Below are positions 56,993 to 64,000 of a stretch of DNA of 64,000 nucleotides, piece by piece. A model generated the notes under the pieces. That model saw nothing but the letters and a program-made list of their open reading frames with translations. It searched no databases and was not told the origin of the DNA. Each line of letters begins with the position of its first letter. Within the stretch, counting starts at the first letter, position 1. Made by a program: the position numbers and the translations under genes. Source of the stretch: Perognathus longimembris pacificus (Eukaryota > Chordata > Mammalia > Rodentia > Heteromyidae); assembly GCF_023159225.1 (NCBI RefSeq), contig NC_063166.1, forward strand, positions 72,976,575-73,040,574. Reading direction: 5' to 3'.

Positions 56993-58885
56993 AGACATGG
57001 CTATGCTTTCAGACTTACTTATTACAAGCAATAGAAAATCGCTTTGGCTGATTTGAAGCTCACATTGTCTCTAGAAGAAACTGGTCAGAAATCAAGTAGC
57101 AAGAACAAACTCTCACCATACAGCAGAACTGATCTGGGAAGAAGTTGTTGCTACTGTCCTTCTCATCCGACTGACATAGACATATGACTCTCTATCTAGA
57201 ATATTTCTACTACTACCACCTCTACACGGTTAATTTCTCACCCACCATCTGTACTTCTTGGCATTATTCCATCCCAATTCACATCATGGGTGGCTTTCTA
57301 TGATTGGACAAACCTGAGCACCTGCCCATGCTAGGAAAATTGGGAAATTATATTGTTTTATAGTCAAGATAGATCCTTATTTCACCAAGATGCATAAAGG
57401 AAAAATTACCTCCCCCCCCCCAATCAGTCCAAATGATAGAGAAATGAAAAATAATGACAAATATCCATAAGCGCCCATTTAGGAAGCTTCCTTTTGAAGC
57501 TGAGTAAGGATATTGTGGAATTACTCACTCTTTGTGAATTTATTATGCTTCTAAACTGATTCTTTTCTTTTTAAGTACACATAACCCTACACCATTTAGA
57601 TAATTATTTCTAGTTCATTGCCAGAGACTGGCCTGGAGCCCATAATTTCTAGAACCCACGTTTTGAATATCAAGATAAGACGTGCCCATCCCCAGTTCTC
57701 TGGCGTCCTGTTCCCTCTCAGTCTTATTTTCAAGTAAAACTGACAGATTCTACAAAGACTTAGGCAAGTCCTTTCAGGACCCTGGGCTATAATTCATGTG
57801 GAATTGGGACTTGAATTAATTAAGTGCAGTGAGGTGTGCCTTCTGCCTTTCTCCTATCTCCTATCTTGAGTTTCGATCTTTCCAGATTAAAGGCCTTTTG
57901 CCTTGATGAATTGAGCAACCTGGCGTTCTCTCCAGTAGCTGTCAGCATTACAGCATCAACCATATGTAGTGGACTCTCCATCGTTCCCCTCTTCTGTCTC
58001 CAAATAGCATAATAAAATTATCTCCTTTTTTTCAGTCATTTTTCAGTGACTTGAGTTTAGCCTTTCTAATATGGCTCTTATGAAACATGATTTCCCCAAG
58101 TATCTTGTTATATATGATCTGTCTCACTATATGTTTTCTTAAACCTATGCCCCTCAGAGACCATTCTACCAATCACACTGGCTGCAAGTTCACCCATATC
58201 AAGATTATATAATACAAGGAACACGGATGTCAGGATAAAATTCACAGAAAAATGAATCATACCTACATCTCTCCCTGGCAGTGTGAGTTTTATCTCTAAA
58301 ATCAAGGCAATCATAACCACTCAGTAGAATTACGTTGCTGAGTATCTTGGTGGCAGTCTCTTGTGGACATACGTTTATTGAAATTCTCTTTGGCACCTTT
58401 GCCTGCAGTGAACAGAGTTTTGTCTGTCTGAACCCTTGCACTCCCATCCTTTAAAAACAAGTGGAAAGACCAAATTCCAAAGGTTCTTCAAAGTGGTGCG
58501 ACATGAAATGTAGGGCCAAGATTTTAGAGAGCCAGGAAGCATTGTGAACATATACATATGAAGTTATCATTTAAAACAGATTTGTCCCTAGAGAGTGTGT
58601 ACATGAAGACCTGAGAAAATTGTGGCAAATAACTGATTTAATTTAAAGATACGATATAAAATTCGTAAGTCCACAAGAAGCATAGTGAGTTACCAACTTA
58701 TGAATCAAATGGAATTGATCAAAACTAGTGTGCTGTTCAGTCAGTGCACATGAAGATTCTTCACAGTGCCCAGGCGCTATTCTTCCCATTCATGTCTAGG
58801 GACAGTAAATATCGTGGTCATTCATTCAAGGACCTTCCTGCAGGGAGTAGGCATCACCCAGTTCATTTGAGGGGGAAACAGAAGC
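56993..58885. other. Unannotated stretch, no gene
   Basis: Three overlapping minus-strand frames at 58108-58557 (60-80 codons) are unusual in lying side by side in two frames. One explanation is a decayed retrocopy, but I recognise no protein. 57130-57500 and 57870-58050 show no repeat that I can name. A C-run lies at 57411-57421. Confidence 0.35.
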
Positions 58886-59119
58886 AAAAAGGTGAAGAGG
58901 GCTGGGGATATAGCCTAGTGGCAAGAGTGCCTGCCTCGGATACACGAGGCCCTAGGTTCGATTCCCCAGCACCACATATACAGAAAAAATGGCCAGAAGC
59001 GGCGCTGTGGCTCACGTGGCAGAGTGCTAGCCTTGAGCGGGAAGAAGCCAGGGACAGTGCTCAGGCCCTGAGTCCAAGGCCCAGGACTGGCCAAAAAAAA
59101 AAAAAAAAAAGGTGAAGAG
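58886..59119 (+). mobile_element. IDL-Geo dimeric SINE with target duplication
   Basis: Body 58900-59105. Exact 14-bp duplications AAAAAGGTGAAGAG lie at 58886-58899 and 59106-59119. Youngest-group variants (CGGATACACGAGGCCCTAGG, GAGCGGGAAGAAGCC). The linker has extra A's ('acagaaaaaatggccag'). Confidence 0.97.
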
Positions 59120-59228
59120 AAGAGAAATGCATCCTTTCTTTTCTTTCTTTCTGCCTACCTGATTAACCCAGGATATTATGGGTGAATTCCTCTTCTGCCC
59201 TTAAATTTGGATTATATCCTACCATTAT

Positions 59229-59438
59229 AAGATTATGCCCTCAGTGCCTGCCTCGGATACACGAGGCCCTAGGTTCTATTCCCCAGCACCACATATACAG
59301 AAAACGGCCAGAAGCGGCGCTGTGGCTCAAGTGGCAGAGTGCTAGCCTTGAGTGGGAAGAAGCCAGGGACAGTGCTCAGGCCCTGAGTCCAAGGCCCAGG
59401 ACTGGCCAAAAAAAAAAAAAAAAAGATTATGCCCTCAG
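59229..59438 (+). mobile_element. 5'-truncated IDL-Geo SINE with target duplication
   Basis: Body 59245-59422 begins TGCCTGCCTCGGATACACG, so about the first 30 bases, including the left A box, are absent. Exact 16-bp duplications AAGATTATGCCCTCAG lie at 59229-59244 and 59423-59438, so it was truncated on insertion and not deleted later. The left B box is also altered (GGTTCTATTCCCC). Confidence 0.97.
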
Positions 59439-59732
59439 CTTCTGTGAGTCCACAGCTTGCAGAAAACAGCTCATTGTGAGCTCATATATATGTAAACATG
59501 CATATGTGTGTAGATAGTATGTACATGAATATGCATATACATACTCTAACCCTGACTAATACAAATCTCTTTGTGTAGTTTATTTTAAAATGCCAAGTTT
59601 CTGACTAATTTTACATCTCCTGACATGAGTTAAGAAGGTAACAATGCAACACTTACTCCTATGGCATTTCAGAACTTGCTTGTTTGGAAACAACATAGAT
59701 CTTTGTGCCTATGTAGCCTATGTAGTTCCCCT

Positions 59733-59777
59733 AGCATCATGTGTGTGTCTGTGTGTGTCTGTGTGTGCATGTGTGTC
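59733..59777. repeat. (GT)n microsatellite at SINE tail
   Basis: GTGTGTCT units, then GTGTGCATGTGTGTC, directly before the reversed SINE tail. Confidence 0.85.
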
Positions 59778-59988
59778 CCCTAAGACTTGAACTCAGGGCT
59801 TGACCACTGTCTCTGAGCTTTTGTGTTTAAGGTTAGCAGTCTACCACTTGAGCTCAAGTGGCTTTTTGCTGGTTAATTGGAGATAAGAATCCCATGGACT
59901 TTCCTACCTAGGGGCTAGCTTTGATCCTCAAATCTCAGTCTCTTAACTAACTAGGATTATAGGCATAAGCCACCAGTGCCTGGCTGTT
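59778..59988 (-). mobile_element. B1-Geo dimeric SINE
   Basis: 'agacttgaactcagggcttg', 'taccacttgagctcaagtgg', GGTTAATTGGAGATAAGA linker, reversed B1 head ending 'caccagtgcctggctg'. Confidence 0.85.
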
Positions 59989-60212
59989 TCTTTTTGTCAG
60001 TTATGGGGCTTGAAATCAAAACCTGGGTTCTATCCCTGAGCTCTTTTGTCCAAGGCTAGCTCTCTACCATTTTAAGCACCACTTCCAGATTTCTAGTAGT
60101 TAAAGAGTCTCACAGACTTTCCTGCCCAGGTTAGCTTTGAACCATGATCTTCGGAGCTCAGCTTCCTGACTAGCTAGGGTTACAGGCATGAGCCACTAGT
60201 GCCTGGCTGATT
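59989..60212 (-). mobile_element. B1-Geo dimeric SINE, adjacent second copy
   Basis: 'tcagttatggggcttgaaat', 'taccattttaagcaccactt', 'gagccactagtgcctggctg'. It starts immediately after the previous copy in the same orientation. Confidence 0.85.
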
Positions 60213-60829
60213 TTTACTACCAGTTACAACCTGGTACTGAGTCTCCTGCCATACCACTTATGAACATACCATACCAGCTCCAGTGAACTCAAAGATGGTT
60301 ATCAAACCTCCCTGATGAACACCAAAAATGCAAGCTTTATGAGAACCACATAGGAAAATGGAAATGATGATTCACTTTCTGGTTTTGTCAAGTTTACTAT
60401 TTGGAATCATATAGCCCACATAGAGGAACACCTGTCTTCTCCTCATGTTTGTAGCTATCTCCACCATAATCACTGTATTTCTAGAATGTGATCCCTTTCA
60501 GTGCCAGCCACATTACTGCCTTCTACCCATCTGTGTCAGCAGTGAGTGTTGCTGTGGCTCAAAGTGGTAGAGCACTAGCAGCAGAAGGGGGTCCAAGGTT
60601 AAACAAGAAGGGTAGTCTATTCACACAAGAATGTCTACCCCTTCTGCACATGGCTTTATCCCAGCCTAGAATAGCAAATGTCTATCCAATGCAAGAGAAG
60701 GTACTCATGACAAGGACCTACAGGGTATCTCCAAAGCCTTTGAAGCAGACAATTGTGGCCAGTCGTGGTAGCACAATAGAGGACATCTTGACTCTTGTTA
60801 AGGAACCAGATTGAGAGTGCGGTGATGGT
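60213..60829. other. Mostly unannotated, with Geo fragment
   Basis: A Geo-like A-box fragment ('gttgctgtggctcaaagtgg', about 60547-60580) is the only repeat seen. The 108-codon frame at 60488-60814 crosses it and shows no domain. Confidence 0.4.
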
Positions 60830-61510
60830 ACAGGGCATCAACAGTACAGAGGAGAAAGAAGAATGGTAACAAGAGGGGTCAGCAGAGTCAAGTAGAAAAG
60901 TGCTGGGAGTTGGGCAAACCAAGAAGCAGGAACTATGTGTGAAAAATCTCAAAGCTTTGAAAGAAGAAACCACACCCAGACAGCAATAAGTGGTCTTAAG
61001 TGTCCAAAACAGCATGCATTTACATAAGATCAGCACATGAGCCTATGCAGAAGGGGGAAGACAGATTTGCTTATGTGTCTGGCAAGGGAATTCTAACTTT
61101 ATTCTGTAAGCTATGAGACCTCATGTAATATCTTGGGTAAAAAGATGCTGGATTGGGGTTTAAAGAAAAAAAAATGGCTTTCGTAGCAGAGGAAAAATCA
61201 AACTGGAAGAGGGAGAGGTTGGCTGGTGAGAAACCATAGAGAAGGAGTTCATTTTCATTATCCAGGAGGAGATAAGCAAAGCTAGAAACTGAACTTGGGT
61301 GAGAAGCTGTTGAAGAGAACATGTTTCAGGGACCAAGCAGGGAGGATTTTGTGATTGATGCATATAGGAGTGAGGGTGAGGGAGGAGTCCAGGAAAATTC
61401 CCAGCTTCTACCCATGGTGACTGAATGAATAATGGTGTCATTCCTGAAAGAGGGAACCAAGGAGGAGGAGCAAGTTTGGCAGGAAAGGGGAGCAATTCAG
61501 GCTAGGACTT
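60830..61510 (+). repeat. Ancient interspersed repeat, family unsure
   Basis: 'attctaactttattctgtaa', 'gctatgagacctcatgtaat', 'ggaggagtccaggaaaattc' and 'ccagcttctacccatggtga' follow one old mammalian repeat over about 600 bp. The minus-strand frames of 83-126 codons over it are not credible genes. Confidence 0.45.
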
Positions 61511-61597
61511 GCTGAGTTATAAGAGCTTAAAGGCACAGGAGAGGAGCAGTTCCCAGAAGCCAGGGAGCACATTAAAAGTCAGAATTGAGGTTTGTCC

Positions 61598-61630
61598 CTG
61601 GGGCAGGGGGTTGGGGAGGGGGGAGGAGCA
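61598..61630 (+). repeat. G-quadruplex-type motif
   Basis: GGGGCAGGGGGTTGGGGAGG and the next G-run give four or more G-runs with one- to two-base loops. Confidence 0.8.
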
Positions 61631-62639
61631 TGATGGAGCCTACGGAGAAGATTCTAGAATGAGAGAGAAGAAAAAAACTCAGAGGAAAAAAAAACTAAGA
61701 AACTTTGAAATTTTTAAAGAGTTGCTATAGAGGTAAGAATCAAGAGTTTAAAATGCAGAAGAGCCATGATTAAATCCATGTTCCAAAGACTGGAAACCAC
61801 ACCCAGTTCCTTGGCCAAGTTTTCATCATCAACTAACTACACACCCTGGCTCTTCTTTTCCAATGAGGAGTAAAATCACACCCTGAATGCTCAGTGGATC
61901 CCTAAAAGGTAAACTTCTCCCTGGAGCCCAAGATGGGTGTCCTCTTGAGTCAACACAAATGAACACCGCCATTGCATTTGCGCACACTGACTCCAAGTGC
62001 CTGGCAGGAGCTTTCAGTGGATGTTGCCCAGGCACTGGCCAGAAGGGGCCATCAGTCACAATCGCCTTGAAGGGAAAAAGTGTAGGAGCCTAAAGCTGAG
62101 ACCTATAGGCAAATAAAGGTAGAAGGACATTTGTTTTATTTTTGTCTTCTCCTTTTTCCAGTGCAGAAACTGAGGCCAAGAGATGGGAAGCGCCACAGTG
62201 AAACCAATGGACTGCCTCAGTGTGACCTAAATTTCCTGAGCTTAAATTAAAATGTCTTAAGGAACAGAGCACTTCCAAATCTCTCTGCCAATACAACCAG
62301 GCAGCTCAAGGCCTAGTCCTAAAACCCATGAATCTGTGTGGTTCCTCCAGCTCATGTAGAAGGCCCTGGGATGGGACACAACCTTGGTAAGACATGAGAT
62401 GGTAGAGAAAAGATAGAAGTTATTGATTTCCCATCATAGGGTTCCATAATCTGTGTTTGCCATATAACCTGGACTCCCTGGGACCACTGGAGTCTGTATT
62501 TATTTAGAAAAGGGGTCTTTGGGTCATTTCACAACCCAAGGAGTGAATACTAATCTGTCTGGCAAAACTGATGTTTCTCAAAATTATCTAGTAAGGATTC
62601 TTCTCCCTGAACATGGCTGTCCATGGACGAATATGTTCA
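61631..62639. other. Unannotated stretch, no gene
   Basis: A short reverse MIR-like patch ('gtgcagaaactgaggccaag') lies at about 62160. No exon recognised. Confidence 0.4.
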
Positions 62640-63060
62640 CCCACCTCTCACCCCCTGACATCTGTGCACATGCTCTTCCCTAACTTCAGGACTTTCCCTT
62701 CACAGCTGAAGAGGAATTGCTGGAGCACACATATGACGTCACTCTCTGGTGAGGCACTTCTCCACCAAGAAGCATCTTAAGAGTGTTCAAGTCTCTGACT
62801 GCACCCTGACTCTTCCGTCACTTCTCCCACATGTCCCCAGAGCTCTGTCACTTCAGGCCTTTTCCAGTTCTTGAAACCTGCCAGATATTTGTATGCCCCA
62901 GTGCCTTTGCAAAATGCTTCCTGAAATGCTCATTTTTTTCCCTTGTTGCTCTTAAAAGCAACTCCCATTTGTTCCTACTTATTTAAATATTTTATATCTA
63001 CACTGTGAGTGTCTCAAAAATAGTGACTGGTGTCTTACCTTGTTACCCATTTTAGTTAAA
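62640..63060 (+). repeat. L2 LINE-like 3'-region
   Basis: 'ctgtgcacatgctcttccct', 'gccccagtgcctttgcaaaa' and 'cactgtgagtgtctcaaaaa' are L2-like blocks. Possibly two copies. Diverged. Confidence 0.4.
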
Positions 63061-63944
63061 CACAGCCCGGGACTGTCAGCATGGCGGAAGGAACGACTAC
63101 GAGCCCATCAGACCACTGGCCACAGATGGGAAGTACAGGGGAAGGCTGACAGCAGCTGTGAATAGTGCAAGATGGAGGTCCACGTGAGGAGAGAAGGGGA
63201 CACAGGGGCAGCATTACCATGAAGTGCCACTGTGGCCACCTACACCCAGTAAGGAAATCCATTTGCAGCTCAAATCAAATGCATGAAGTTACTTTCCCTA
63301 CCAGACTAGGAAACACCATTTTCAATCATTTCTACCAACACCTCTAATCATAGACTATGCTTGTTTTAGATGACCAGGTCAGAGATACTAGCCATGGCTC
63401 TAAACACATAGGGAAGGGGAAGGCATTAATGCATTCAATAAAAATCTGAGGCAGCCATTCCCCCTGAATACATTAAAGGAAGTACAGCTCATTAAGAATA
63501 TTTAGGAATTTCATTTTTCATGCATGGCCCAGGAAGTAAAGTTGGGCAAAAACATGCACAGATGCTGGGAATTTTCTGCCGAAATGGTTATGGGAGATCA
63601 GGCAGTTGTGATCAAGAGGTGTAATGTATCTTCAAGAGAAATTATTTCCTGAAGAACAAGAGGCCTGTCTGTTTTCCTGGCTGTCCCTTGCCTTGGGTTC
63701 ACGGCAGGTGCACAGCAAGCACTTACCCAAGAGCCTCACACTGTGTCATGGATAAACTTTTTCCATCTCAGTGTCTTCAGGTTACCCAAATTGGCTACTC
63801 ATTCTCAAATTTAAGCTCAGAATTCTCCATGAACATTTTCAGTGTCTTCATAAAGCCCCAAATGTAGAGTCTCTGTCATTACTACTTAAAAATACCCAAG
63901 CTGTTGGCCCAGCGCACAACATATAAATGCCATGTCACTGCCTA
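63061..63944. other. Unannotated stretch; candidate regulatory DNA
   Basis: Segment 63420-63700 is free of recognised repeats, with GCATTAATGCATTCAATAAA, 'ctcattaagaatatttagga' and AGAAATTATTTCCTG motifs, which is the look of conserved non-coding DNA. No coding signal. Confidence 0.25.
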
Positions 63945-64000
63945 TATGGGGCATTCATTCAAGAAGTTGAGCACCTACTATGCACCAGATAGTGGCAGCA
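63945..64000 (+). repeat. Ancient repeat, cut by window end
   Basis: 'gagcacctactatgcaccag' is the start of the common L2/MIR-class repeat seen also at 19435. Confidence 0.45.

Noticed and set aside
58744..59115. 123-codon open frame with a KQKQKGEEG.. tail
   Set aside because: Its C-terminal two thirds is the translated IDL-Geo SINE (LWLTWQSASLE.. type reading), as seen in several other copies.

Overview
The window is non-coding genomic DNA from a rodent, most likely of the superfamily Geomyoidea (pocket mice, kangaroo rats, pocket gophers). The evidence is its short interspersed elements. At least ten copies have a tRNA-Ala/ID-like left half joined to a right half of the kind described as IDL-Geo in geomyoid rodents, and about fifteen more copies join a B1/7SL-like left half to the same right half. 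Ancient mammal-wide repeats (MIR, L2, MLT1-type LTR pieces), two or more ages of LINE-1, and many CA, GA and GATA microsatellites complete a typical mammalian picture.

I found no protein-coding gene, no convincing exon and no functional RNA gene. The longest open frames (177 codons at most) are isolated, lie on both strands, match no family I know, and many are readings of SINE, LINE-1 or simple-repeat sequence. The window is best read as intergenic or deep intronic DNA. Several stretches free of recognisable repeats and carrying AT-rich homeodomain-like or octamer-like motifs (around 12.5, 17.6-18.2, 29.1, 37.2, 46.9-47.1, 49.2 and 63.4-63.7 kb) could be conserved enhancers, but this cannot be decided without alignments.

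Layout. 0-13 kb: mostly single-copy-looking DNA with L2/MIR relics, two B1-Geo SINEs each next to a CA/GT tract, and one IDL-Geo. 13-24 kb: SINE-dense, with a 143-bp uninterrupted purine tract, MLT1-type and L2 fossils, and two IDL-Geo insertions about 1.1 kb apart. 24-32 kb: sparse, with an MLT1-type relic and a perfect 42-bp palindrome. 32-40 kb: a SINE split by a LINE-1 tail, IDL-Geo copies and compound microsatellites. 41-45 kb: a nested nest of transposons, an old LINE-1 broken by a younger LINE-1, a B1-Geo SINE and an IDL-Geo SINE. 45-54 kb: SINEs, L2 and a GATA array. 54-57 kb: a LINE-1 with a twin-priming inversion, and a second LINE-1 inserted into an MLT1-type relic. 57-64 kb: two neighbouring IDL-Geo insertions, one of them 5'-truncated, two adjacent B1-Geo SINEs, and ancient repeats.

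The unifying activity is LINE-1-driven retrotransposition. Seven IDL-Geo SINEs and three LINE-1 tails sit between exact 12-18 bp target-site duplications that are A-rich on the poly(A) side. The B1-Geo copies are more diverged and usually lack clear duplications, so the ID-headed dimer appears to be the younger family.
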